From Mycetocola lacteus (GTDB taxonomy: Bacteria; Actinomycetota; Actinomycetes; Actinomycetales; Microbacteriaceae), in NCBI RefSeq assembly GCF_003667575.1, contig NZ_RCUY01000011.1, positions 62,001 to 126,000 on the forward strand: a stretch of DNA of 64,000 bases, in the 5' to 3' direction. Shown in pieces: positions 1 to 9,200 of the stretch. Both the position numbers and the translations under genes were made by a program. Below the pieces are notes generated by a model. That model did no database searches, was not told the origin of the DNA, and saw nothing but the letters and a program-made list of their open reading frames with translations. Positions within the stretch are counted from its first letter, which is position 1. Each line of letters begins with the position of its first letter.

Positions 1-335
1 TGCAATTCTGCGTCTTCTACGGGTGTATCCTTCGAAAACGTTTTCTCGGCCCCAACCTTTACCGAAGGCGGTTAGGTTGACAGGCCCAGCCAGAGTATTA
101 GTCCCGCGTACCGCTCAGGCGTCGGCACACAGCAAGTTTCCTAAATGACGCCAGGAACCGGGGCGGAAACAAACCCGGTCTGACGGACTATTCGGGCTCG
201 CTTAGGCAGCGAGGGCGAAGTCAGTGCGCTTAGAGTTGGCACTTATTGGTTTTTCAGAGATCGTTAACGAGATAACCCTGAATCCTCGACCCGCTTCTCG
301 CAGTTTCACAGGCAATGTCGAAACCGATCATCCCC
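1..335 (-). ncRNA. ssrA: tmRNA (ssrA), 3' end beyond the window
   Basis: Rescues stalled ribosomes together with SmpB. On the minus strand the RNA starts at 335 with GGGGATGATCGGTTTCGAC, a typical tmRNA 5' end. The tag reading frame lies at 240-202: the resume codon GCC is followed by codons giving ANSKRTDFALAA and a TAA stop. The C-terminal ALAA is the usual degradation signal. The remaining sequence down to position 1 forms the pseudoknot region; the last ~30 nt (T-arm, acceptor 3' strand and CCA) lie outside the window. It sits downstream of smpB on the same strand, with a phosphatase-like gene between them. Confidence 0.96.
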
Positions 336-531
336 ATGCACATTCACGAAGAATGGGTCATGTCACACGCTATTGAATTATCAGGAGCCGAAGCCCACAA
401 ACCCCCGAAGGGATGTCCCCAGTATATCCGGGATTGCCCGGGTGGGGAACCACGTTCGCGCGCGGCGATCAGTTTCGCACGCAAACATGCGGGAAACACG
501 TGGTGGTCCAGGCGACGGGCCCGAAGTCAGG
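336..531 (-). promoter_or_regulatory. ssrA upstream region
   Basis: This is the 196-bp gap between the phosphatase stop and the tmRNA 5' end. A TATACT hexamer (minus strand, 426-421) could be a -10 element, giving an ~80-nt leader that RNase P would remove. No good -35 hexamer stands at the right distance, so this is only a candidate. No coding sequence is evident. Confidence 0.25.
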
Positions 532-1269
532 CTAGTCCTGCTCGACCAGCAGCGCGCGCAGGCGGTCGCGAATCTCCGGGCCCACGCCGGCCGAGTCGAG
601 GTATCCCTCGAGTCCACCGGGGAGCGCATAGAGGTCTACCAGAACCGACGCGAGGACATCTCGCGGGCTCTCGGTCATGATCCCCAGCAGCTGCGGTGTC
701 ACCTCGATGCCCTGGCTCCGCGCCATCTCGGTCATGTGCTCGGCCCAGGCCCCGGCCAGGTTCGCCTGAGTGGCCGCATAGTCGTCCAGGACGTCCTCGC
801 GGTCAACCCCCACGGTCAGCAGAACCAGTGCACTGAGCACACCGGTGCGGTCCTTACCCGCGGTGCAGTGGATGATCGCCGGGGTGGTTGCCGGCTCGGC
901 GAGTTCGGTCAGCACCGCGCGCACGACGTCGGTGTGGCGGAACAGGATCGCCCGATAGAGGTCTCCGAGCCCGAGTCCGGGGGTCGCGGCGGCATCCACC
1001 GATCCCTCAAACACCGCGTGGTGCAGGTCGCGGAGGCCCAGACCCTCCACATCGTCGGGCATCGCCGCACGCTCGGGCTCATCGCGCAGGTCGATGATCG
1101 AGTGGATCCCGCGTTCGGTCAGCGCCGCGCGTCCGGCCTCCCCCAGATTGTGCAGGGCATCGGAGCGATAGATGACGCCGGTGCGGGTGTGACCGCCGGG
1201 GACCGGGTAGCCCCCGAGATCACGAAAGTTGACGGTACCGGGCACGGGCAATGCTGAGGATGCGGTCAT
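532..1269 (-). CDS. tyrosine-protein phosphatase, DSP/PTP-like (Y_phosphatase3 type)
   Basis: A 245-residue protein predicted to hydrolyse phosphotyrosine or a related phosphoester. The P-loop HCTAGKDRTG places the catalytic Cys at about residue 135 and the Arg at 141 (CX5R). The N-terminal NFRDLGGY and YRSDAL motifs are typical of this bacterial family. The ATG at 1269 is preferred because upstream residues are unconserved and the family starts just before NFRDLGG. It lies between smpB and ssrA; a hairpin after smpB suggests a separate transcript. The substrate is unknown. Confidence 0.9.
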   Translation of the reverse strand: MTASSALPVPGTVNFRDLGGYPVPGGHTRTGVIYRSDALHNLGEAGRAALTERGIHSIIDLRDEPERAAMPDDVEGLGLRDLHHAVFEGSVDAAATPGLGLGDLYRAILFRHTDVVRAVLTELAEPATTPAIIHCTAGKDRTGVLSALVLLTVGVDREDVLDDYAATQANLAGAWAEHMTEMARSQGIEVTPQLLGIMTESPRDVLASVLVDLYALPGGLEGYLDSAGVGPEIRDRLRALLVEQD

Positions 1270-1338
1270 ACCAATATCCTGGCGTGTGCCCCGGGCCGGT
1301 GCAAGGATTTTGCGCACAATGCACGCCCCAAAATAACG

Positions 1339-1374
1339 CACGCGGCGATCCTCGTTCCCGAGGATCGCCGCGTG
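1339..1374 (-). terminator. intrinsic terminator after smpB
   Basis: A perfect 16-bp inverted repeat (arms 1339-1354 and 1359-1374, loop TTCC). On the minus strand it is followed by a TTATTTT stretch. It lies 40 bp past the smpB stop. Confidence 0.8.
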
Positions 1375-1413
1375 AATGATGGGGCTACTCGCCCAGGCAG
1401 GCGGGTGGAAGGA

Positions 1414-1890
1414 CTACTCCCCCAGGCGGTTTCGCGTCGCCATCGCGCGGGCAGCCTCACGGGTGTCCTGACGCTCACGCAGTGCGTGACGCTTGTCGTA
1501 TTCCTTCTTACCCTTGGCAATGGCGATCTCCACCTTGGCGTTGCCGTTATTGAAGTAGATCTTCAACGGGATGATCGTGTAACCGCCCGGGGCAACCTTA
1601 TGCGCAATCTTGTTGATCTCCTGACGGTGAAGAAGCAGCTTGCGCTTCCGCCGGGCGCTGTGGTTGTTCCAGCTGCCCTGGAAGTACTCGGGAATGTGCA
1701 CGGCATCCAGCCAGATCTCGTTCCCCTCCACGAAGGCGTAGCCGTCCACCAGGGACGCGCGGCCCATCCGCAGCGACTTCACCTCGGTGCCGCTGAGGAC
1801 CATTCCCGCCTCGAAGGTGTCCTCGATCAGGTAATCGTGGCGCGCCTTGCGGTTGGTCGCGACAACTTTTTCACCACGTTCCTTGGGCAC
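1414..1890 (-). CDS. smpB: SsrA-binding protein SmpB
   Basis: A 158-residue full-length SmpB. It binds the tRNA-like domain of tmRNA and brings it to stalled ribosomes. Recognisable features are the N-terminal NRKARHDY, the core GTEVKSLR and the basic C-terminal tail after KGKKEYDKR, which enters the mRNA channel. An AAGGAG-type ribosome site precedes the ATG. It follows ftsX by ~100 bp on the same strand, the usual actinobacterial arrangement, and its RNA partner ssrA is just downstream. Confidence 0.97.
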   Translation of the reverse strand: MPKERGEKVVATNRKARHDYLIEDTFEAGMVLSGTEVKSLRMGRASLVDGYAFVEGNEIWLDAVHIPEYFQGSWNNHSARRKRKLLLHRQEINKIAHKVAPGGYTIIPLKIYFNNGNAKVEIAIAKGKKEYDKRHALRERQDTREAARAMATRNRLGE

Positions 1891-1934
1891 GGTGTTCTCC
1901 TTCTTTGGGCACAGCTGGGCCCGGTAAATGACTC

Positions 1935-1961
1935 GGGCTGCCCGGGAAACCCGGGCAGCCC
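1935..1961 (-). terminator. hairpin between ftsX and smpB
   Basis: A perfect 12-bp GC-rich stem (1935-1946 with 1950-1961, AAA/TTT loop). No strong U-tract follows on the minus strand, so it may be a weak terminator, an RNA-stabilising element or an attenuator separating ftsX from smpB. Confidence 0.5.
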
Positions 1962-1988
1962 ATCAGTATATCCGGTTGAGGCCGGAAA

Positions 1989-2909
1989 TTACGCCTTCAG
2001 GTATCGCTTGATCGCGAAGTTCGCCGAGAGCGCGGCCAGGATCATGCCCACCAGGATCAGCGCGGGAACCACGATAAACGCGTCTCCCAGCCCGACCAGG
2101 TTGGACATCGAGGACGGCACATTGTCCTTGAGGTAGCCCTGCACAAAGAAGTGCACGATCGCGACGATCGCTCCGCCCGCGAGCAGGGACCCAATGAAGG
2201 CGGAGATCACCCCCTCAAGGATGAACGGTGTTTGAATGAACCTGTTCGACGCACCCACCAGACGCATGATCGTGATCTCACGGCGACGCGAGTAGGCCGA
2301 CAGGCGGATGGTGGTGGCGATCAGCAGTACGGCGGCCATCAGCATCAGCGCGGCGATGCCGATCGCGGTGTAGGAGGCCACGTTCAGGACCGAGAAGATG
2401 GTGTCCAGGTACTTGCGCTGGTCGGTGACCTCTTCCACGCCGGGGACGCTCGAGAAGGCCTCGGAGATCACGTTGGACTGAGCCGGGTTCTTCAGGTTGA
2501 CCCAGTAGGTCTCCTGCAGCTGGTCCGGGGTCACGTACTTGGTGATCTCGTTACCGGCGAACTTCTCCTGGAAGCGCTTATACGCCTCATCCTTGGACTC
2601 GAAGTAGAACTTCTCGATCACCGGAGCCAGGGCCGCGGACTTCAGTGCGTCCTCGACACCCTTACGCTGGTCGTCGGTCACCGCACCGCCGGCACAGGAT
2701 TCGCTCAGCGAGTCCTGCGGGCACAGGTAGATGGCCACCTGGGCACGGTCATACCAGTAGCCCTTCATCTGACCGATCTGCATCTGCATGAGGGCGGCGG
2801 CCCCCACGAAGGTCAGCGAGATGAAGGTCACCAGGATGATGGAGACAACCATGGACAGGTTGCGGCGCAGGCCGGTGAAAACCTCGCCCCAAATCAGCGA
2901 CATTCTCAT
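1989..2909 (-). CDS. ftsX: cell division protein FtsX
   Basis: A 306-residue membrane component of the FtsEX complex, which uses ATP hydrolysis to activate peptidoglycan hydrolases at the septum. One membrane helix near residues 20-45 is followed by an extracellular domain of ~130 residues with a Cys pair ([11 protein letters not shown]). Three more helices follow in the C-terminal half, the standard FtsX plan. The cytoplasmic [13 protein letters not shown] loop is diagnostic. Its ATG overlaps the ftsE stop by 4 bp, indicating translational coupling. Confidence 0.96.
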   Translation of the reverse strand: MRMSLIWGEVFTGLRRNLSMVVSIILVTFISLTFVGAAALMQMQIGQMKGYWYDRAQVAIYLCPQDSLSESCAGGAVTDDQRKGVEDALKSAALAPVIEKFYFESKDEAYKRFQEKFAGNEITKYVTPDQLQETYWVNLKNPAQSNVISEAFSSVPGVEEVTDQRKYLDTIFSVLNVASYTAIGIAALMLMAAVLLIATTIRLSAYSRRREITIMRLVGASNRFIQTPFILEGVISAFIGSLLAGGAIVAIVHFFVQGYLKDNVPSSMSNLVGLGDAFIVVPALILVGMILAALSANFAIKRYLKA

Positions 2910-3880
2910 TTGACCGGTCCCACGTTCTGCTCGTCTTCTCCCGTTTGGTCACCATCGCGGCGCAGGCCGAGGCTCTCGGCAATGCCGAGGTGGTCGGCCG
3001 CATCTTCGGTTTCCACCTGCGGCAGGTTGATCGCCGAGGTGTGAGTCGGGGCTGCGGGCGTGACCGGAACGGCCGGAATGATCGGCTGCGCGCGGGTCTC
3101 TAGCTCGGCGGCGGCGGCCTCGGAGGCCACGGCTGCCTGGGCGGCCAGGGCGGATTCACCCTTGACCTCCTGCGGACGCAGCTCGGGCACGATACCGGTG
3201 TTGCCGTATCCGCCGGAACGCTCGTCTCGGACAACCTTGCCCTCGTGCAGCTGGATCACGCGACGGCGCATCTTGTCCACGATGCCCGCCTCGTGGGTGG
3301 CCATCACCACGGTGGTACCACCGGCGTTGATGCGCTCCAGGAGCTGCATGATGCCGGCGCTGGTGGCGGGGTCAAGGTTACCGGTGGGCTCATCGGCCAG
3401 GAGTACCGGGGGCTTGTTGACCACGGCGCGGGCGATGGCCACACGCTGCTGCTCACCACCGGAGAGTTCGTGGGGGTAACGCTCGCCCTTGCCATCCAGG
3501 CCCACCATCTTGAGGACGTCGGGGACGGCCTCCTGGATGAACCCGCGGGACTTACCGATGACCTGCAGCGTGAAGGCCACATTCTGGTACACGGTCTTGT
3601 TGGGGAGCAGGCGGAAGTCTTGGAACACCACGCCCAGCTGCCGACGGAAGTAGGGAACCTTCCGGTTCGAGATCGAACCCAGGTCGTTTCCAAGCACGTG
3701 AATGGTGCCGGACGAGGGCCGCTCCTCCTTGAGGATCAGCTGCAGACAGGTGGACTTTCCCGACCCGGAGGCGCCCACGAGGAACACAAACTCCCCGCGC
3801 TCGACCTCGAAGTCGATTCCGTCGACCGCGGGTCGCTTGGACCCGGGATACATTTTGGTGACGTTCTCATAGCGAATCAT
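2906..3880 (-). CDS. ftsE: cell division ATP-binding protein FtsE, with C-terminal extension
   Basis: ATPase of the FtsEX complex. Walker [10 protein letters not shown] lies at about 36-44, the Q-loop near 87, the signature LSGGEQQR at 139-146 and Walker B with [11 protein letters not shown] at 160-170. The protein has 324 residues against ~225-230 for typical FtsE. The extra ~95 residues after the ABC core are Ala/Glu/Pro-rich and look disordered. Such tails occur in some actinobacterial FtsE proteins; their role is not evident from sequence. It is the first gene of ftsE-ftsX, 98 bp after prfB. Confidence 0.95.
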   Translation of the reverse strand: MIRYENVTKMYPGSKRPAVDGIDFEVERGEFVFLVGASGSGKSTCLQLILKEERPSSGTIHVLGNDLGSISNRKVPYFRRQLGVVFQDFRLLPNKTVYQNVAFTLQVIGKSRGFIQEAVPDVLKMVGLDGKGERYPHELSGGEQQRVAIARAVVNKPPVLLADEPTGNLDPATSAGIMQLLERINAGGTTVVMATHEAGIVDKMRRRVIQLHEGKVVRDERSGGYGNTGIVPELRPQEVKGESALAAQAAVASEAAAAELETRAQPIIPAVPVTPAAPTHTSAINLPQVETEDAADHLGIAESLGLRRDGDQTGEDEQNVGPVK

Positions 3881-3978
3881 GACGTTTCGAGCCTAAGCAT
3901 GCCGCTGGGCTTTTGCGCGCTGACACGCCAAGAGGGGTCACACTCTCGGGTTTCGAGCCCTGTTTTCTGCGGCGAAGC

Positions 3979-5088
3979 CTAGTCGCGGTCGGCGCTCTTG
4001 CGCCAGCGGATGCCCGCGGTGATGAAGCCATCGAGGTCGCCGTCAAACACGTTGCTCGGGTTGTTCACCTCGTAGTCGGTGCGCAGGTCCTTGACCATCT
4101 GGTACGGCGCCAGGACGTAGGAGCGCATCTGGTCTCCCCAGCTCGCGGTGATGTTGCCGGCGAGCTCCTTCTTCTTGGCGTTCTCCTGCTCGCGCTGCAC
4201 TAGCAGCAGGCGGGACTGGAGCACCCGCATGGCCGCCGCACGGTTCTGAATCTGCGACTTCTCGTTCTGGCAGCTCACCACGATGCCCGTGGGCAGGTGG
4301 GTGATCCGCACGGCGGAGTCGGTGGTGTTCACCGACTGGCCGCCGGGGCCCGAGGAGCGGAAGACGTCGACACGGATGTCGTTGTCGGGGATGTCGATGG
4401 ACTCGGTAACCTCCATCAGCGGCACGACCTCGACCGCGGCGAAGCTGGTCTGACGCTTACCGGCGGAGTTAAAGGGGCTCATCCGCACCAGGCGGTGGGT
4501 TCCGGCCTCGACGCTCAGCGTGCCAAACGCGTAGGGGGCGTCGATCTCGATGGTGGCGGACTTGATGCCCGCCTCCTCGGCATAGCTGGTGTCGAGCACG
4601 GTGGCCGAATACTTGTGCTGTTCGGCCCAGCGCAGATACATCCGCAGCAGCATCTCGGCGAAGTCGGCGGCGTCCACTCCCCCGGCACCGGCCCGAATGG
4701 TGATGACCGCGGGACGCGGATCAAACTCACCGTTCAGCAGGGTCTGCACCTCGAGGTCACCGATCGCGGTGCGCAGCTTTTCCAGCTCGGCACGCGCCTC
4801 GGCGGCGGAGGCCTCGTCGCCCTCCTCGTTGGCCAGTTCGATCAGAACCTCAAGGTCATCGAGCCCGTTGGCCACCCGGGTGACACGCCCGAGCGAGGCC
4901 TGCTTGTGACTCAGCGCACTGGTCACCTTCTGTGCCTCATCGGGGTTGTCCCAGAGGTCGGGCGCACCGGCCTGCTCGCTGAGCTCGGCAATTTCCGCGC
5001 GCAGACGGTCAAGGTCCAGCACGTCACTGATGGTCGCAAAGGTGCTGCGCAGCGCGGCGATTTCGGCACTCAGGTCAAGATCTAACAT
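3979..5088 (-). CDS. prfB: peptide chain release factor 2 (RF2)
   Basis: Terminates translation at UGA and UAA. The 369-residue product carries the SPF stop-codon-reading motif at about 204-206 and the catalytic GGQ at 249-251, close to their positions in E. coli RF2. The ATG at 5088 is chosen because it gives the standard RF2 length. No in-frame UGA or CUUUGA slippery site is present, so the autoregulatory +1 frameshift of many bacteria is absent. It is followed by ftsE and ftsX and diverges from a tRNA-Leu gene. Confidence 0.96.
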   Translation of the reverse strand: MLDLDLSAEIAALRSTFATISDVLDLDRLRAEIAELSEQAGAPDLWDNPDEAQKVTSALSHKQASLGRVTRVANGLDDLEVLIELANEEGDEASAAEARAELEKLRTAIGDLEVQTLLNGEFDPRPAVITIRAGAGGVDAADFAEMLLRMYLRWAEQHKYSATVLDTSYAEEAGIKSATIEIDAPYAFGTLSVEAGTHRLVRMSPFNSAGKRQTSFAAVEVVPLMEVTESIDIPDNDIRVDVFRSSGPGGQSVNTTDSAVRITHLPTGIVVSCQNEKSQIQNRAAAMRVLQSRLLLVQREQENAKKKELAGNITASWGDQMRSYVLAPYQMVKDLRTDYEVNNPSNVFDGDLDGFITAGIRWRKSADRD

Positions 5089-5152
5089 ATGGACCCATCC
5101 TAGCCGGGCCTGCACCGCGCGTGCATGCTCGCACGCTACACTGGAGAAACAA

Positions 5153-5237
5153 GCGCGAGTGGTGAAATTGGCAGACACGCAGGATTTAGGTTCCTGTGCC
5201 TTCGGGCGTGCGGGTTCAAGTCCCGCCTTGCGCACCA
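5153..5237 (+). tRNA. tRNA-Leu (anticodon UAG)
   Basis: An 85-nt class II tRNA. Acceptor arms GCGCGAG and CTTGCGC pair, with one G-U. The anticodon stem CAGGA/TCCTG holds loop TTTAGGT, giving anticodon TAG. A long variable arm (GTGCCTTCGGGCGT) and T-arm (GGGTTCAAGTCCC) follow, with encoded CCA at 5235-5237. It is divergent from prfB, 64 bp away. Confidence 0.95.
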
Positions 5238-5304
5238 GTTTTTGATGGTCCCGGTGGGGACTTCCTCTTGACCCGATGCATGACCCGATGGGTAGCATGG
5301 GTGA

Positions 5305-6135
5305 ATGACAGCGTCCTTGAGTTTCTCAGAGCTTTCTCTTCCCCCGATTGGATTCGGTACCGGGCGTGCACACGGCCTCGCCGGCATCGAGTCCCTGCAC
5401 TCGGCCTTTGATGCCGGCTACCGCCTGCTGGATTCGGCCTTCAACTATGAAAACGAGGGCACCGTGGGGCGCGCGGTGCGTACCGCGGGAATCCCCCGCG
5501 ACGAGTTCATCGTCACCAGCAAGCTGCCCGGCCGCCGCCATGCCCGCGCCGAGGCCACGTTCACGATCGAGGAGAGCCTGTTCCGCACCGGCCTCGATCA
5601 CATCGACCTGTATCTGATCCACTGGCCGAACCCCCGCGTGGATCAGTATGTCGAGGCGTGGGAGGCCCTGATTGATGCCCGCGAGCGCGGGCTGATCCGA
5701 CACATCGGGGTGTCCAATTTCCTGCCCGAGCACCTCGAGCGGCTGGAGACCGAGACCGGGGTGCGTCCGGTGGTCAACCAGATCGAGCTGCACCCGTGGT
5801 TCCCGCAGGAGGCGGCCGTGATCTACCACCGCGAGCGCGGCATCATCACCGAGGCGTGGAGCCCGCTGGGCCGCGGCAACGGGGTGACCGCCGATCCGGT
5901 GATCGAGCGCATCGCCGCCGGACACGATGTGTCCCCGGCCGAGATTGTGCTGGCCTGGCACGTGGCCCGCGGGGTGGTCCCGATCCCCCGGTCGGCGAGC
6001 CCCGAGCGTCAGCGACTCAACATCGCCGCCGCCCACATCGAACTCTCCGCCGAGGAGATCGCCCTGATCACCGCCCTCGGCCGCCCCGACGGCCGCCTGG
6101 CCGACCAGGACCCGGCGGTCTACGAGGAGTTCTAG
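5305..6135 (+). CDS. aldo/keto reductase
   Basis: A 276-residue NADPH-dependent oxidoreductase of the AKR superfamily, close to the 2,5-diketo-gluconate reductase type. The catalytic tetrad is visible as Asp43 and Tyr48 ([11 protein letters not shown]), Lys73 (TSKL) and His106 (LIHWP). VGVSNF-like IGVSNF and the cofactor-binding [10 protein letters not shown] near the C-terminus are also present. It is a single gene ending at a strong hairpin. The substrate cannot be told from sequence. Confidence 0.92.
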   Translation: MTASLSFSELSLPPIGFGTGRAHGLAGIESLHSAFDAGYRLLDSAFNYENEGTVGRAVRTAGIPRDEFIVTSKLPGRRHARAEATFTIEESLFRTGLDHIDLYLIHWPNPRVDQYVEAWEALIDARERGLIRHIGVSNFLPEHLERLETETGVRPVVNQIELHPWFPQEAAVIYHRERGIITEAWSPLGRGNGVTADPVIERIAAGHDVSPAEIVLAWHVARGVVPIPRSASPERQRLNIAAAHIELSAEEIALITALGRPDGRLADQDPAVYEEF

Positions 6136-6148
6136 CCCCACACCAAAA

Positions 6149-6190
6149 ACGGCGGGCGGTGGAGATCATCTCATCTCCACCGCCCGCCGT
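6149..6190. terminator. bidirectional terminator
   Basis: A perfect 18-bp stem (6149-6166 with 6173-6190) flanked by an A-run on the left and TTTGT on the right. It serves the convergent aldo/keto reductase and giant surface protein genes. Confidence 0.88.
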
Positions 6191-6201
6191 TTGTGTATTA
6201 C

Positions 6202-9200
6202 CTAGGCGAGGTCACCGGTTCCGCGACGACGGATCTGCCGGATGCCCAGCAGGGTGCCGCCGAGCAGCAGACCCAGCGCGGCCATCAGCCAGCCCCACGG
6301 CGGGTTGGCGCCGGTGCCGCTCAGCTCGCCGCCCGGGGTGCCGGGGCCCGGCGGGGTAATGCCGGGATCCTTGGTGAACGTATTGACCACGCTCAGGGCC
6401 ACGCTGGTGCCCGAGCCGATGATCGCCACACCCACGGCCGGATCGCCGGCGTTCGGAGTGATCGCGCTCGCATTGGCGCCGCCGGCCACGGTCTCGCGCA
6501 GCTCACACACGGCACCCGTGGGCAGCTGCGTGTAGGCGGCAGTGAGCCCGGTCGCAGCGGACAGCGTGCGAGTCGCGCCCTCGGGGATGGTCAGCGCGGT
6601 GCTGACGCCGTCCCGGTCGAGGGTGCAGGCCAGCGCCACCTGGAACTGGGCGTTCGCAGCGGCCGCGGCGTTGTCACCCTCAATCGTCTTGGTCACGGTG
6701 ATCCCGCCCACTTCGAAGGTGTTGATCACGCGCAGCGCCACGGTGGTGCCCGATCCGATGATCACCGGCTCGGTCACCGCGGCACCGTCGGCATCCACGA
6801 TCTCACTCGTGGTGGCACCGCCGGTCGCGGACTCGGTGAGCTCACACGCGGCGCCGCTGGGCAGACCGGCAAAGTCGGTCTCGAAGCCGTTCTCGGCGCT
6901 CAGCTCGCGGGTGGCCCCGTCGGGAATCGCGATCGCCGCCCCGTCCAGGGTGCAGGCCAGCGCGACCTCGAACGGTCCGGTGCCCCACAGCTCGGCACCC
7001 GGTCCGGTGATCTCCTTGGTCACCAGCAGGTCCCCGGCGGCAAACGTGTTGACCGCGGTGAACTGCAGCGGCTCACGCAGGGTGCCCACGGCTGCCGGAA
7101 CAGCCTTGGTGTCCGGGGTGATCACGGTGGTGCTGGCCCCACCGCTGTCGGTTTCATCCAGCTCACAGCGGGCACCGGCGGGCAGGGTGTCCACGATGAT
7201 GTGACGTCCGGCGATCGCCTCGGCCTTGGTCAGGTGCAGCGCGCCGTCGTAGACCACGTCCGAGCCCACTCGACAGGTGAGCTCAAACACGAAGTCGGTG
7301 CCGTCATCCACGGCGCCTGCACCGTCGCCCTCGACCCGCTTGAACAGGTCGATGGCACCCAGCGGGAAGCCGTTGACAAAGCGGACGATCGCGGCGCTGG
7401 CCGGTGCCTCATCCGAGGTCAGCGTGACCGTGACCGAGGGCCCCTCACCGGTGACCGGGCCATCCACGCCCGGGCTGGTGTGAGTTACCTCGGCGCCGTG
7501 AGGATCGGTCTCGGTAATCACGCATTCGCTGCCCACGGGCAGTCCGGCAAGGATTCGACGCTGGTCGTGTTCCAGGCTGAAAGCCATCGGAGAGAACTCG
7601 AATCCGGTGGCCACCACGGGCTTGCCGAGGAAGGTGCAGGACACCTCAAACGGGAAGGATCCGTAGTCCAGCGGCTGACCATCCTGATCCAGCGCACCGG
7701 TCACCGTCTTAGTTACCTCAAGCGAGGTCAGGCTGTAGATGTTGGTCAGCGTGGCCAGCGGCAGCAGACTCGCGGTGCGTCCAATCGTGACCGCCGGTCC
7801 CGAGGTCGAGGAGGATTCCCCGTTGACTCCCGGAGCATCCACCAGCACACACTCGGCGCCGTAGGGGAACTGCTCCTCCAGGGTCACCGGTTTGCCACCC
7901 TCGACGGTCACCGTGACCGGGGGCAGCACCGTCTCCAGCGCGGTCCCCTTGCCCACGGTGCAGACCACCTGGAGCTCGAAGGTCGCCGGGGCATGGGCCG
8001 CGGCATCCCCGGTTACGGTTTTCTGCACCGCGAGCGGACCCGTGGCGAGCGCGACACCCACCCGGCGTCCCTCGGTCGGCAGCACCGAACCGATCCGAGT
8101 CCCCGAGGCGGTAACGGTCTCGGCACCGATCGCGATGGTGTTCCAGGCCACGGTGTCCGAGGTCGCCACCGGCGAGACCGCCGGTGTGCGAGTCTGGAAG
8201 GTGTAGCCCAGGATATCGCCGGGACGGAAGTGGTTCTCCCCAAAGAGGAACACGGTCTTGATGTGCTTCACATCGGCCGCGGCCACATCCGGAGTCAGCG
8301 GCAGCCAGGCACCATCCGGACACGCGGTCTGGGACGGCGAGAGGTCCGCCACGCAGGGATCCTGAGCCGAGGAATAGTAGTACTCCACGCCCTCGGGGGT
8401 GCGGTAACCATCTGCGGTCACCGGAGTGATCGGTCCCGTCCAGGTCGGCTCCCACTGGCTACCGCGCGGCAGCAGCACAAGCGCACCCTGATCGCCCGGG
8501 GTGGGCAGACGGTCGATCGTGACCACCTTATCCATCTCCAGGGTGCCCGAGTTCTGCACGCGCTCGCGCCAGGTCTCGATGCCCAGCGGCTTGGTGATCG
8601 GGACGCAGTTGCCCGAGTAGAAGTCGTCCACGGTCGGCGTGCACTCGGCGGCCGGGTTGGTCACATCGGTGACCCCCAGCTCGGTGTCGTTAGACTTCAC
8701 AAACTTCTGTCCACGCAGTGCGCCGACCTCGGTCGGGTAGACGTCGGTGTCGGCGGCACATCCGAGGACCTCATGCGCCTCACCGTTACAGAACTGGAAG
8801 GGCTGGGCGGCCTCGGCCAGGACCGTGTTGGTCACGTGCTGACCCGCGGCGATACCCGGGCGGAACATCATGTTGAGTGTGATCGTATAGGTGTCCCCGG
8901 GCATCAGCACCGTCCCCTTGGGGAACTCGAATGCGATGTTGGTGGGTTCACCGTCGGCGTTTTTGCCCTCGGTGATCGTGATCTGTGCGGGATCGGTGGG
9001 CATCGGCAGATGCGGTGCCGGGGTTGTGCCCGACGGCTGATACCCGAACTCATAGCGCGGATCATCGCTCTGATCATCGAAGATGAGCCAGGGCTTCCCG
9101 GTGGGGTCGTTGGTGTTGAAATCGGTGGGCAGGATGTCGGTGATCTTGGGATCCCGAATGGCCCGCTCGACCCCGCTGCCCGCGGGGGCGGGGTTGGACA

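Noticed and set aside
373-1257. Plus-strand frame opposite the tyrosine phosphatase
   Set aside because: It runs opposite the P-loop phosphatase, whose family motifs are intact.
3979-5088. Programmed +1 frameshift in prfB
   Set aside because: The frame is continuous and no CUUUGA or in-frame UGA occurs near codon 25.
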